This document shows positions 11,845 to 24,019 of a DNA stretch of 64,000 nucleotides, piece after piece. Both the position numbers and the translations under genes were made by a program. The notes under the pieces were generated by a model. It had not been told where the DNA came from and made no database searches. It saw only the letters and a list, made by a program, of their open reading frames with translations. This stretch comes from Hydractinia symbiolongicarpus (Eukaryota > Cnidaria > Hydrozoa > Anthoathecata > Hydractiniidae), in the NCBI RefSeq assembly GCF_029227915.1, contig NC_079888.1, forward strand, positions 17,152,001 through 17,216,000. Direction: 5' to 3'. Every line of letters begins with the position of its first letter. Within the stretch, counting starts at the first letter, position 1.

Positions 11845-12150
11845 ACGGCTGTATATATATGATAGGCATTGGAGCAATTTAACCCAAGAAAATGTTTGCA
11901 CATCTAGTAATCATTCCTTAACATGATGAATATGTTAACAGTCGAGTGCATTAAGCCAAAACATTATGTGGAGTGAAATCAGCATATCGAATGCCTTACA
12001 TGACTACGGATGTTCCATTAATTTCTACTTTGTTCTGCGTCATAAGTCTTGGCTTCCCATTAAATGAAATTGGTTTGGAATTAACGCATTGAACACATTT
12101 GCTTGCTCAGCATCTCTGTGCAATAGCAAGGGTAAGAAACTAGCATAAAT

Positions 12151-12224
12151 CACCGCTGTTGGGAGTCGAACCCACAACCTTTGAATTAGAAGTCCAACGC
12201 GCTAGTCCATTGCGCCACAGCAGC
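12151..12224 (-). tRNA. tRNA-Arg(UCU) copy 25, T-stem mismatch
   Basis: There is a G49-A65 mismatch. The acceptor is GCTGCTG with a U3-G70 wobble. The anticodon and boxes are kept. There is no close T-run. Confidence 0.58.
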
Positions 12225-12659
12225 ACGGCTATAGATATATGATAGGCATTGGAACAAATTAACCCAGGAAAATGTTTGCATATCTAGTAATTTTTCGTTA
12301 ACATAATGGATATGTTAACAGTCGAGTGCAGCAAGCCAAAACAATATGTAGAGTAAAAATCTAAATGCTTTGGCAATATTAAATTGATGACCAATTTGGC
12401 TTTGCTTTTTCTTTGATCAAGTGTCTTTGTGCAGAGAGAGTGGCTAATAGAAAGTAATTGCTGCAAATAAGGTAATTTCTAGTGAATCAGCATATGGAAT
12501 GCCTTGTATGACTACGGAAAATCCATTAAATTCTACTTTGTTCTGCGTTATTAATCTTGGCGTCCCATTAAATGAATTTGGTTTTGATTAGACACAGTGA
12601 ATACAATTTGTTTCCTCAGCACTTCTGTGCAATAGCAGGGGTAAAAAACTAGCATAAAT

Positions 12660-12733
12660 CACCGCTGATGGGAGTGGAATCCACAACGTTTGAATTAGAA
12701 GTCCAACGCGCTAGTCCATTGCGCCACAGCGGC
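12660..12733 (-). pseudogene. tRNA pseudogene copy 26, recombinant at a duplication junction
   Basis: The left half (T arm, with the broken B box) matches copy 32. The right half and the spacer beyond it match copy 20. The switch falls between about 12,695 and 12,726, inside the gene. Confidence 0.85.
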
Positions 12734-13039
12734 ACAGCTGTATATATATGATTGGCATTGGAGCAATTTAACCCAAGAAAATGTTTGCACATCTAGTAAT
12801 CATTCCTTAACATGATGAATATGTTAACAGTCGAGTGCATTAAGCCAAAACATTATGTGGAGTGAAATCAGCATATCGAATGCCTTACATGACTACGGAT
12901 GTTCCATTAATTTCTACTTTGTTCTGCGTCATTACTCTTGGCTTCTTATTAAATGAAATTGGTTTGGAATTAACGCATTGAACACATTTGCTTGCTCAAC
13001 ATCTCTGTGCAATAGCAAGGGTAAGAAACTAGCATAAAT

Positions 13040-13113
13040 CACCGCTGTTGGGAGTCGAACCCACAACCTTTGAATTAGAAGTCCAACGCGCTAGTCCATT
13101 GCGCCACAGCTGC
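13040..13113 (-). tRNA. tRNA-Arg(UCU) copy 27, weakened
   Basis: It is the 2,736-bp counterpart of copy 21, with the same mismatches. Confidence 0.5.
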
Positions 13114-13548
13114 ACGGCTTTATAAATATGATAGGCATTGGAGCGATTTAACCCAAGAAAATGGTTTCACATCTAGTAATCATTCGGTAACATGATGGAT
13201 ATGTTAACAGTCGAGTTCAGTAAGCCAAAACAATATGTTGAGTAGAAGTCCAAATGCTTTGTCAATACTTAATTGATGACCTATTTGGCTTTGCTTTTTC
13301 TTTGATCAAGTGTCTTTGTGCAGAGAGAGTGGCTAATAGAAAGTAATTGCTGCAAATAAGGTAAATTCTAGTGAATCAGCATATGCAATGCCTTGTATGA
13401 CTACGGAAAATCTATTAAATTCTACTTTGTTCTGCGTTATTAATCTTGGCGTCCCATTAAATGAATTTGGTTTTGATTAACCACATTGAATACGGTTTGT
13501 TTCCTCAGCACTTCTATGCAATAGCAGGGGTAAGAAACTAGCATAAAT

Positions 13549-13622
13549 CACCGCTGATGAGAGTGGAACCCACAACGTTTGAATTAGAAGTCCAACGCGC
13601 TAGTCCATTGCGCCGCAGCGGC
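13549..13622 (-). pseudogene. tRNA pseudogene copy 28, B-box-broken class
   Basis: It is the 2,736-bp counterpart of copy 22. Confidence 0.85.
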
Positions 13623-14059
13623 ACCGCTACTAATACATGAGAGGCATTGGAGATATTTAACCCAAGAAAATGTTTACGCCTCTAGTAACCATTCGTTGAC
13701 ATGATGGATATGTTAAAAGTCGAGTGCAGTAAGGCAAAATAATATGTAAAGTAAAAGTCTAAATGTTTTGTCAATATTCAAATTGATCCCCTATATTGTT
13801 TTGCTTTTTCTTTGATCAAGTGCCCTTGCGCAGAGAGAGTAGCTACTAGACAGTAATTACTGCAAATGAAAAAAACTTCTAGTGAATCAGCGAATGGAAT
13901 GCCTTAAATGACTACGGAAAATCCATTAAATGCTACTTTGTTCTGCGTTATTAATCTTGGCGTCCCATTAAATGAATTTGGTTTTGATTAAACACAGTGA
14001 ATACGGTTTGTTTCCTCAGCACTTCTGTGCAATAGCAGGGGTAAGAAACTAGCATAACT

Positions 14060-14133
14060 CACCGCTGATGGGAGTGGAACCCACAACGTTTGAATTAGAA
14101 GTCCAATGCGCTAGTCCATTGCGCCGCAGCGGC
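14060..14133 (-). pseudogene. tRNA pseudogene copy 29, B-box-broken class
   Basis: It is the 2,736-bp counterpart of copy 23. Confidence 0.85.
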
Positions 14134-14506
14134 ACCGCTACTAATACATGATAGGCATTGGAGATATTTAACCCAAGAAAATGTTTACGCCTCTAGTAAC
14201 CATTCGTTAACATGATGGATATGTTAACAGTCGAGTGCAGTAAGGCAAAATAATATGTAAAGTAAATGTCTAAACGTTTTGTCAATATTCAAACTGATCA
14301 CCTATTAGGCATTGCTTTTTCTTTGATCAAGTGTCCTTGTGCAGAGAGAGTGACTACTAGAAAGTTAATACTCCAAATAAAAAAAACTTCTAGTGAATCA
14401 GCATATGGAATGCCATAAATGACTACGGAAATTCCATTAAATTCTACTTTGTTCTGCGTTATTAATCTTGGCATCCCATTAGCAAGGGTAAGAAACTAGC
14501 ATAAAT

Positions 14507-14580
14507 CACCGCTGATGGGAGTCCAACCCACAACCTTTGAATTAGAAGTCCAACGCGCTAGTCCATTGCGCCACAGCGGC
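14507..14580 (-). pseudogene. tRNA pseudogene copy 30, C56 to G class
   Basis: It is the 2,736-bp counterpart of copy 24. Confidence 0.7.
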
Positions 14581-14886
14581 ACGGCTGTATATATATGATA
14601 GGCATTGGAGCAATTTAACCCAAGAAAATGTTTGCACATCTAGTAATCATTCCTTAACATGATGAATATGTTAACAGTCGAGTGCATTAAGCCAAAACAT
14701 TATGTGGAGTGAAATCAGCATATCGAATGCCTTACATGACTACGGATGTTCCATTAATTTCTACTTTGTTCTGCGTCATAACTCTTGGCTTCCCATTAAA
14801 TGAAATTGGTTTGGAATTAACGCATTGAACACATTTGCTTGCTCAGCATCTCTGTGCAATAGCAAGGGTAAGAAACTAGCATAAAT

Positions 14887-14960
14887 CACCGCTGTTGGGA
14901 GTCGAACCCACAACCTTTGAATTAGAAGTCCAACGCGCTAGTCCATTGCGCCACAGCAGC
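14887..14960 (-). tRNA. tRNA-Arg(UCU) copy 31, T-stem mismatch
   Basis: It is the 2,736-bp counterpart of copy 25. Confidence 0.58.
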
Positions 14961-15388
14961 ACGGCTATAGATATATGATAGGCATTGGAACAAATTAACC
15001 CAGGAAAATGTTTGCATATCTAGTAATTTTTCGTTAACATAATGGATATGTTAACAGTCGAGTGCAGCAAGCCAAAACAATATGTAGAGTAAAAATCTAA
15101 ATGCTTTGGCAATATTAAATTGATGACCAATTTGGCTTTGCTTTTTCTTTGATCAAGTGTCTTTGTGCAGAGAGAGTGGCTAATAGAAAGTAATTGCTGC
15201 AAATAAGGTAATTTCTAGTGAATCAGCATATGGAATGCCTTGTATGACTACGGAAAATCCATTAAATTCTACTTTGTTCTGCGTTATTAATCTTGGCGTC
15301 CCATTAAATGAATTTGGTTTTGATTAGACATACAATTTGTTTCCTCAGCACTTCTGTGCAATAGCAGGGTTAAAAAACTAGCATAAAT

Positions 15389-15462
15389 CACCGCTGATGG
15401 GAGTGGAATCCACAACGTTTGAATTAGAAGTCCAACGCGCTAGTCCATTGCGCCGCAGCGGC
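15389..15462 (-). pseudogene. tRNA pseudogene copy 32, B-box-broken class
   Basis: It has a broken T loop and C8, plus a further T-stem change shared with the left half of copy 26. Confidence 0.87.
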
Positions 15463-15899
15463 ACCGCTACTAATACATGATAGGCAATGGAGATATTTAA
15501 CCCAAGAAAATGTTTACGCCTCTAGTAACCATTCGTTAACATGATGGATATGTTAACAGTCGAGTGCAGTAAGGCAAAATAATATGTAAAGTAAAAGTCT
15601 AAACGTTTTGTCAATATTCAAATTGATCACCTATTTGACATTGCTTTTTCTTTGATCAAGTGTCGTTGTGCAGAGAGAGTGACTACTAGAAAGTTAATAC
15701 TCTAAATAAAAAAAACTTTTAGTGAATCAGCATATGGAATGCCATAAATGACTACGGAAATTCCCTTAATTTCTAATTTGTTCTGCGTTATTCATCTTGG
15801 CCTCCCATTAAATGAATTTGGTATTGATTAAACACATTGGATACGGTGTGTTTGCTCAGCATCTCTGTTAAATAGCAGCGGTAAGAAACTAGCATAAGT

Positions 15900-15973
15900 C
15901 ACTGCTGATGGGAGTGGAACCCAGAAACTTTGAATTAGAAGTCCAACGCGCTAGTCAATTGCGCCACAGCGAC
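15900..15973 (-). pseudogene. tRNA pseudogene copy 33, heavily mutated
   Basis: It has a broken B box and T stem and changed acceptor ends, and G18 is lost. The anticodon loop is still CTTCTAA. Confidence 0.88.
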
Positions 15974-16404
15974 ACGGCTATATATATGATAGGCATTGGA
16001 GCGATTTAACCCAAGAAAATGTTTGCACATCTAGTAATCGTTCGTTAACATGTTGAATATGTTAACAGTCGAGTGCAGTAAACCAAAACAATATGTTGAG
16101 TAAAAGTCTAAATGCTTTGTTAATATTAAATTGATGACCTATTTCGTTTTCCTTTTTCTTTGATCAAGTGTCCTTGTGCAGAGAGAGAGTGGGTACTAGA
16201 AAGTAATTACTGCAAAAAAATCTTTAAGTGAATCAGCATATCTAATGCCTTACATGACTACGGATGTTCCATTAAATTCTTTTTTGTTTTGCTTTATCAC
16301 TCTTGGCTTCCCATTAAATGAAATTGGTTTGGAATTAACGCATTGAACACGTTTATTTGCTAAGCATCTCTGTGCAATAGCAAGGGAAAGAAACTAGCAT
16401 AAAT

Positions 16405-16478
16405 CACCGCTGATGGTACACGAACCCACAACCTTTGAATTAGAAGTCCAACGCGCTAGTCCATTGCGCCACAGCGGC
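16405..16478 (-). pseudogene. tRNA pseudogene copy 34, T-loop damage
   Basis: The T loop is TTCGTGT (A58 lost) and its closing pair is G53-A61. The rest is consensus. Confidence 0.7.
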
Positions 16479-16914
16479 ACGGCTATAGATATATGATAGG
16501 CATTGGAACAAATTAACCCAAGAAAATGTTTGCACATCTAGTAATCATTCGTTAACATGATGAATATGTTAACAGCCGAGTGCAGTAAGCCAAAACAATA
16601 TGTAGAGTAAATATTTAAATGCTTTGTCAATATTAAATTGATGACCTATTTTGTTTTGCTTTTTCTTTGATCAAGTGTTCTTGTGCAGAGAGATTTGCTA
16701 CTAGAAAGTAATTACTGCAAAGAAAAAAAACTTCTAGTGAATCAGCATATGGAATGCCTTAAATGACTACGGAAATTCCATTAATTTCTACTTTGTTCTG
16801 CGTTGTTAATCTTGGTGTACCAATAAATGAATTTGGTTTTGATTAAACACATTGAATACGGTTTGTTTGCACAGCACCTTTGTTAAATAGCATTGGTAAG
16901 AAACTAGCAAAAAT

Positions 16915-16988
16915 CACAGCTGATGGGAGTCGAACCCACAAACTTTGAATTAGAAGTCCAACGCGCTAGTCCATTGCGCCACAGTGGC
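16915..16988 (-). tRNA. tRNA-Arg(UCU) copy 35, weakened type B
   Basis: There are two acceptor mismatches (A4-C69 and C3-U70). The anticodon, boxes and T5 are kept. Confidence 0.5.
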
Positions 16989-17420
16989 ACGGCTATATAT
17001 ATATGATAAGCATTGGAGCAATTTAACCCAACAAAATGTTTGCACATCTAGTAATCATTCGTTAACAGGAAGGATATGTTAATAGTCGAGTGCAGCAAGC
17101 CAAAACAAGATGTAGAGTAAAAATCTAAATGCTTTGTCAATAATAGATTGATGACCTATTTGTCTTTGCTTTTTCTTTAATCAAGTGTTCTTGTGCAGAG
17201 AGAGTGGTTAGTAGAAAGTAATTGCTGCAAAAAAATCTTTTAGTGAATCAGCATATGGAATGATTTAAATGACTACGGAAATTCCATTAAATTCTATTTT
17301 GTTCGGCGTTATTAATCTTGGCGTCCCATTAAATGAACTTGGTTTTGATTAAACACATTGAATTCGGTTTGTTTGCGCAGCACCTTTGCTAAATAGCATT
17401 GGTAAGAAACTAGCAAAAAT

Positions 17421-17494
17421 CACCGCTGATGGGAGTCGAACCCACAACCTTTGAATTAGAAGTCCAACGCGCTAGTCCATTGCGCCACAGCGGC
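17421..17494 (-). tRNA. tRNA-Arg(UCU) copy 36, consensus with terminator
   Basis: The body matches copy 4, with T5 directly after. Confidence 0.95.
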
Positions 17495-17930
17495 GCGGCT
17501 ATAGATATATGATAGGAATTGGAACAAATTAACCCAAGAAAATGTTTGCATATCTAGTAATCATTCGTTAACAGGAATGATATGCTAACAGTCGAGTGCA
17601 GTAAGCCAAAACAATATGTAGAGTAAATATCTAAATGCTTTGTCAATTTTAAATTGATGACCTATTTTGTTTTGCCTTTGCTTTGATCAAGTGTTCTTGT
17701 GCAGAGAGAGTGGCTACTAGAAAGTAATTACTGCAAATAAAAAACACTTCTAGTGAATCAGCATATGGAATGCCTTAAATGACTACGGAAATTCCCTTAA
17801 TTTCTACTTTGTTCTGCGTTATTAATCTTGGCGTCCCATTAAATGAATTTGGTTTTGATTAAACACATTGAATACGGTTTCTTTGCTCAGCATCTCTGTG
17901 CAATAGCAAGGGTCAGAAACAAGCATAAGT

Positions 17931-18004
17931 CAGCGCTGATGGTATTCCAACCAACAACCTTTAAATTAGAAGTCCAACGCGCTAGTCCATTGCACCACAA
18001 CGTC
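17931..18004 (-). pseudogene. tRNA pseudogene copy 37, dead type E
   Basis: It has the lesions of copy 5 plus an extra change at position 72. Confidence 0.9.
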
Positions 18005-18437
18005 ACGTCTATATATATGATAGGCATTGGAGCGATTTAACCCAAGAAAATGTTTGCACGTCTAGTAATCGTTCGTTAACATGTTGAATATGTTAACAGT
18101 CGAGTGCAGTAAACCAAAACAATATGTTGAGTAAAAGTCTAAATGCTTTGTTAATATTAAATTGATGACCTATTTGGCCTTCCTTTTTCTTTGATCAAGT
18201 GTCCTTGTGCAGAGAGAGAGAGTGGGTACTAGAAAGTAATTACTGCAAAAAAGTCTTTAAGTGAATCAGCATATCTAATGCCTTACATGACTACGGATGT
18301 TCCATTAAATTCTTTTTTGTTTTGCTTTATCACTCTTGGCTTCCCATTAAATGAATTTGGTTTGGATTTAACGCATTGAACACGTTTATTTGCTAAGCAT
18401 CTCCGTGCAATAGCAAGGGAAAGAAGCTAGCATAAAT

Positions 18438-18511
18438 CACCACTGATGGGAGTCGAACCCACAACCTTTGAATTAGAAGTCCAACGCGCTAGTCCATTGC
18501 GCCACAGCGGC
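18438..18511 (-). tRNA. tRNA-Arg(UCU) copy 38, type A with G4-U69
   Basis: One change in the 3' acceptor strand (CAGTGGT) leaves a G-U wobble, so the fold is intact. There is no close T-run. Confidence 0.87.
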
Positions 18512-18947
18512 ACGGCTATAGATATATGATAGGCATTGGAACAAATTAACCCAAGAAAATGTTTGCACATCTAGTAATCATTCGTTAACATGATGAATAT
18601 GTTAACAGCCGAGTGCAGTAAGCCAAAACAATATGTAGAGTAAATATTTAAATGCTTTGTCAATATTAAATTGATGACCTATTTTGTTTTGCTTTTTCTT
18701 TGATCAAGTGTTCTTGTGCAGAGAGAGTTGCTACTAGAAAGTAATTACTGCAAAGAAAAAAAACTTCTAGTGAATCAGCATATGGAATGCCTTAAATGAC
18801 TACAGAAATTCCATTAAATTCTATTTTGTTCGGCGTTATTAATCTTGGCGTCCCATTAAATGAACTTAATTGTGATTAAACACATTGAATTCGGTTTGTT
18901 TGCGCAGCACCTTTGCTAAATAGCATTGGTAAGAAACTAGCAAAAAT

Positions 18948-19020
18948 CACCGCTGATGGAATCGAACCCACAACATTTGAATTAGAAGTCCAACGCGCTA
19001 GTCCATTGCGCCACAGCGGC
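18948..19020 (-). tRNA. tRNA-Arg(UCU) copy 39, 73-nt type C
   Basis: The T arm is one base short and there is one variable-loop change. T5 is present. Confidence 0.7.
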
Positions 19021-19451
19021 ACGGCTATATAAATATCATAGGGATTGCAGCGATTTAACCCAAGAAAATGGTTACACATCTAGTAATCATTCGGTAACAT
19101 GATGGATATGTTAACAGTCGAGTGCAGTAAGCCAAAACAACATGTTGAGTAAAAGTCAAAATGCTTTGTCAATATTTAATTGATGACCTATTTGGCATTG
19201 CTTTTTCTTTGATCAAGTGTTCTTGTGCAGAGAGAGTGGTTAGTAGAAAGTAATTGCTGCAAAAAAATTTTTTAGTGAATCAGCATATGGAATGCCTTAA
19301 ATGACTACGAAATTCCATTAAATTCTACTTTGTTCGGCGTTATTAATCTTGGCGTCCCATTAAATGAACTTGGTTTTCATTAAACACATTGAATTCGGTT
19401 TGTTTGCGCAGCACCTTTGTTAAGTAGCATTGGTAAGAAACAAGCAAAAAT

Positions 19452-19525
19452 CACCGCTGATGGGAGTCGAACCCACAACCTTTGAATTAGAAGTCCAACG
19501 CGCTAGTCCATTGCGCCACAGCGGC
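19452..19525 (-). tRNA. tRNA-Arg(UCU) copy 40, consensus with terminator
   Basis: The body matches copy 4, and T5 is present. Confidence 0.95.
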
Positions 19526-19958
19526 ACGGTTACTGATATTTGATAGGCATTGGAACAATTTAACCCAACAAAATGTTTACACATCTAGTAATCATTCGTT
19601 AACTGGATGGATATCTTAACAGTCGAGTGCAGCAAGCCAAAACAATATGTAGAGTAAAAATCTAAATGCTTTGTCAATAATAGATTGATGACCTATTTGG
19701 CTTTGCTTTTTCTTTGATCAAGTGTCCTAGCGCAGAGAGAGTGGCTACTAATAAGTAATTACTGCAAATAAAAGAACTTCTAGAGAATCAGCACATGAAT
19801 GCCTTGTATGACTACGGATGTTCCATTAATTTCCATTTTGTTCTGTGTTATTATTCGTGGCTTCCCATTAAATGAATTTCGTTTTGAATAAACGCATTGA
19901 ACACGCGTGTTTGCTCAGCATATGTGTGCAATAGCAGGGGTAAGAAACTAGCATTAAT

Positions 19959-20032
19959 CACCGTTGATGGGAGTCGAACCCACAACCTTTGAATTAAAAG
20001 TCCAACGCACTACTCAATTGCGCCCCAGCGGC
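19959..20032 (-). tRNA. Anticodon-switched copy 41, UUU (Lys)
   Basis: The anticodon loop is CTTTTAA, so C35 of the Arg gene has become T and the anticodon reads lysine codons. U8 is G, G18 is lost, and the acceptor has a C5-A68 mismatch, so function is doubtful. Confidence 0.55.
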
Positions 20033-20468
20033 ACGGCCATATATATATGATAGGCATTGGAGCGATTTAACCCAAGAAAATGTTTGCACATCTAGTAATC
20101 ATTCGTTAACAGGAATGATATGTTAACAGTCGAGTGCAGTAAGCCAAAACAATATGTAGAGTAAATATCTAAATGCTTTGTCAATTTTAAATTGATGACC
20201 TATTTTGTTTTGCCTTTGCTTTGATCAAGTGTTCTTGTGCAGAGAGAGTGGCTACTAGAAAGTAATTACTGCAAATAAAAAACACTTCTAGTGAATCAGC
20301 ATATGGAATGCCTTAAATGACTACGGAAATTCCCTTAATTTCTACTTTGTTCTGCGTTATTAATCTTGGCGTCCCATTAAATGAATTTGGTTTTGATTAA
20401 ACACATTGAATACGGTTTCTTTGCTCAGCATCTCTGTGCAATAGCAAGGGTAAGAAACAAGCATAAAT

Positions 20469-20542
20469 CACCGCTGATGGTATTCCAACCAACAACCTTT
20501 AAATTAGAAGTCCAACGCGCTAGTCCATTGCACCACAACGTC
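20469..20542 (-). pseudogene. tRNA pseudogene copy 42, dead type E
   Basis: It has the same lesions as copy 5. Confidence 0.9.
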
Positions 20543-20975
20543 ACGTCTATATATATGATAGGCATTGGAGCGATTTAACCCAAGAAAATGTTTGCACGTC
20601 TAGTAATCGTTCGTTAACATGTTGAATATGTTAACAGTCGAGTGCAGTAAACCAAAACAATATGTTGAGTAAAAGTCTAAATGCTTTGTTAATATTAAAT
20701 TGATGACCTATTTGGCTTTCCTTTTTCTTTGATCAAGTGTCCTTGTGCAGAGAGAGAGAGTGGGTACTAGAAAGTAATTACTGCAAAAAAGTCTTTAAGT
20801 GAATCAGCATATCTAATGCCTTACATGACTACGGATGTTCCATTAAATTCTTTTTTGTTTTGCTTTATCACTCTTGGCTTCCCATTAAATGAATTTGGTT
20901 TGGATTTAACGCATTGAACACGTTTATTTGCTAAGCATCTCTGTGCAATAGCAAGGGAAAGAAGCTAGCATAAAT

Positions 20976-21049
20976 CACCACTGATGGGAGTCGAACCCAC
21001 AAACTTTGAATTAGAAGTCCAACGCGCTAGTCCATTGCGCCACAGTGGC
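20976..21049 (-). tRNA. tRNA-Arg(UCU) copy 43, repaired acceptor A4-U69
   Basis: The 5' strand GCCACTG (type B) is combined with the 3' strand CAGTGGT (as in copy 38), so the A4-C69 mismatch of type B becomes a proper A-U pair. The fold is intact. There is no close T-run. Confidence 0.85.
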
Positions 21050-21481
21050 ACGGGGATATATATATGATAAGCATTGGAGCAATTTAACCCAACAAAATGT
21101 TTGCACATCTAGTAATCATTCGTTAACAGGATGGATATGTTAACAGTCGAGTGCAGCAAGCCAAAACAAGATGTAGAGTAAAAATCTAAATGCTTTGTCA
21201 ATAATAGATTGATGACCTATTTGTCTTTGCTTTTTCTTTGATCAAGTGTTCTTGTGCAGAGAGAGTGGTTAGTAGAAAGTAATTGCTGCAAAAAAATCTT
21301 TTAGTGAATCAGCATATGGAATGATTTAAATGACTACGGAAATTCCATTAAATTCTATTTTGTTCGGCGTTATTAATCTTGGCGTCCCATTAAATGAACT
21401 TAGTTTTGATTAAACACATTGAAGTCGGTTTGTTTGCGCAGCACCTTTGCTAAATAGCATTGGTAAGAAACTAGCAAAAAT

Positions 21482-21554
21482 CACCGCTGATGGAATCGAA
21501 CCCACAACCTTTGAATTAGAAGTCTAACGCGCTAGTCCATTGCGCCACAGCGGC
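21482..21554 (-). tRNA. tRNA-Arg(UCU) copy 44, 73-nt type C
   Basis: It has a short T arm and an A-C mismatch in the anticodon stem, as in copy 3. T5 is present. Confidence 0.68.
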
Positions 21555-21985
21555 ACGGCTATATAAATATCATAGGGATTGCAGCGATTTAACCCAAGAA
21601 AATGGTTACACATCTAGTAATCATTCGGTAACATGATGGATATGTTAACAGTCGAGTGCAGTAAGCCAAAACAACATGTTGAGTAAAAGTCTAAATGCTT
21701 TGTCAATATTTAATTGATGACCTATTTGGCATTGCTTTTTCTTTGATCAAGTGTTCTTGTGCAGAGAGAGTGGTTAGTAGAAAGTAATTGCTGCAAAAAA
21801 ATCTTTTAGTGAATCAGCATATGGAATGCCTTAAATGACTACGAAATTCCATTAAATTCTACTTTGTTCGGCGTTATTAATCTTGGCGTCCCATTAAATG
21901 AACTTGGTTTTCATTAAACACATTGAATTCGGTTTGTTTGCGCAGCACCTTTGTTAAGTAGCATTGGCAAGAAACAAGCAAAAAT

Positions 21986-22059
21986 CACCGCTGATGGGAG
22001 TCGAACCCACAACCTTTGAATTAGAAGTCCAACGCGCTAGTCCATTGCGCCACAGCGGC
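21986..22059 (-). tRNA. tRNA-Arg(UCU) copy 45, consensus with terminator
   Basis: The body matches copy 4, and T5 is present. Confidence 0.95.
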
Positions 22060-22492
22060 ACGGTTACTGATATTTGATAGGCATTGGAACAATTTAACCC
22101 AACAAAATGTTTACACATCTAGTAATCATTCGTTAACTGGATGGATATCTTAACAGTCGAGTGCAGCAAGCCAAAACAATATGTAGAGTAAAAATCTAAA
22201 TGCTTTGTCAATAATAGATTGATGACCTATTTGGCTTTGCTTTTTCTTTGATCAAGTGTCCTAGCGCAGAGAGAGTGGCTACTAATAAGTTATTACTGCA
22301 AATAAAAGAACTTCTAGAGAATCAGCACATGAATGCCTTGTATGACTACGGATGTTCCATTAATTTCCATTTTGTTCTGTGTTATTATTCGTGGCTTCCC
22401 ATTAAATGAATTTCGTTTTGAATAAACGCATTGAACACGCGTGTTTGCTCAGCATATGTGTGCAATAGCAGGGGTAAGAAGCTAGCATTAAT

Positions 22493-22566
22493 CACCGTTG
22501 ATGGGAGTCGAACCCACAACCTTTGAATTAAAAGTCCAACGCACTACTCAATTGCGCCCCAGCGGC
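22493..22566 (-). tRNA. Anticodon-switched copy 46, UUU (Lys)
   Basis: It is the 2,534-bp counterpart of copy 41, with the same TTT anticodon and the same weaknesses. Confidence 0.55.
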
Positions 22567-23002
22567 ACGGCCATATATATATGATAGGCATTGGAGCGAT
22601 TTAACCCAAGAAAATGTTTGCACATCTAGTAATCATTCGTTAACAGGAATGATATGTTAACAGTCGAGTGCAGTAAGCCAAAACAATATGTAGAGTAAAT
22701 ATCTAAATGCTTTATCAATTTTAAATTGATGACCTATTTTGTTTTGCCTTTGCTTTGATCAAGTGTTCTTGTGCAGAGAGAGTGGCTACTAGAAAGTAAT
22801 TACTGCAAATGAAAAACACTTCTAGTGAATCAGCATATGGAATGCCTTAAATGACTACGGAAATTCCCTTAATTTCTACATTGTTCTGCGTTATTAATCT
22901 TGGCGTCCCATTAAATGAATTTGGTTTTGATTAAACACATTGAATACGGTTTCTTTGCTCAGCATCTCTGTGCAATAGCAAGGGTAAGAAAAAAGCATAA
23001 AT

Positions 23003-23076
23003 CACCGCTGATGGTATTCCAACCAACAACCTTTAAATTAGAAGTCCAACGCGCTAGTCCATTGCACCACAACGTC
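23003..23076 (-). pseudogene. tRNA pseudogene copy 47, dead type E
   Basis: It has the same lesions as copy 5. Confidence 0.9.
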
Positions 23077-23509
23077 ACGTCTATATATATGATAGGCATT
23101 GGAGCGATTTAACCCAAGAAAATGTTTGCACGTTTAGTAATCGTTCGTTAACATGTTGAATATGTTAACAGTCGAGTGCAGTAAGCCAAAACAATATGTT
23201 GAGTAAAAGTCTAAATGCTTTGTTAATATTAAATTGATGACCTATTTGGCTTTCCTTTTTCTTTGATCAAGTGTCCTTGTGCAGAGAGAGAGAGTGGGTA
23301 CTAGAAAGTAATTACTGCAAAAAAGTCTTTAAGTGAATCAGCATATCTAATGCCTTACATGACTACGGATGTTCCATTAAATTCTTTTTTGTTTTGCTTT
23401 ATCACTCTTGGCTTCCCATTAAATGAATTTGGTTTGGATTTAACGCATTGAACACGTTTATTTGCTAAGCATCTCTGTGCAATAGCAAGGGAAAGAAGCT
23501 AGCATAAAT

Positions 23510-23583
23510 CACCGCTGATGGGAGTCGAACCCACAACCTTTGAATTAGAAGTCCAACGCGCTAGTCCATTGCGCCACAGCGGC
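23510..23583 (-). tRNA. tRNA-Arg(UCU) copy 48, consensus, type A
   Basis: Consensus body without a close T-run. Confidence 0.93.
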
Positions 23584-24019
23584 ACGGCTATAGATATATG
23601 ATAGGCATTGGAACAAATTAACCCCAGAAAGTGTTTGCACATCTAGTAATCATTCGTTAACATGATGAATATGTTAACAGCCGAGTGCAGTAAGCCAAAA
23701 CAATATGTAGAGTAAATATTTAAATGCTTTGTCAATATTAAATTGATGACCTATTTTGTTTTGCTTTTTCTTTGATCAAGTGTTCTTGTGCAGAGAGAGT
23801 TGCTACTAGAAAGTAATTACTGCAAAGAAAAAAAACTTCTAGTGAATCAGCATATGGAATGCCCTAAATGACTACGGAAATTCCATTAATTTCTACTTTG
23901 TTCTGCGTTGTTAATCTTGGTGCACCATTAAATGAATTTGGTTTTGATTAAACACATTGAATTCGGTTTGTTTGCGCAGCACCTTTGCTAAATAGCATTG
24001 GTAAGAAACTAGCAAAAAT

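Larger units (their letters stand above)
9950..15425 (-). repeat. Two 2,736-bp higher-order repeats
   Basis: Copies 21-25 and 27-31 match at exactly 2,736 bp (10304/13040, 10813/13549, 11324/14060, 11771/14507, 12151/14887). The spacers match almost base for base. Copies 26 and 32 are offset by 2,729 because of a 7-bp deletion near 15328. The duplication junction lies inside tRNA copy 26. Confidence 0.92.
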
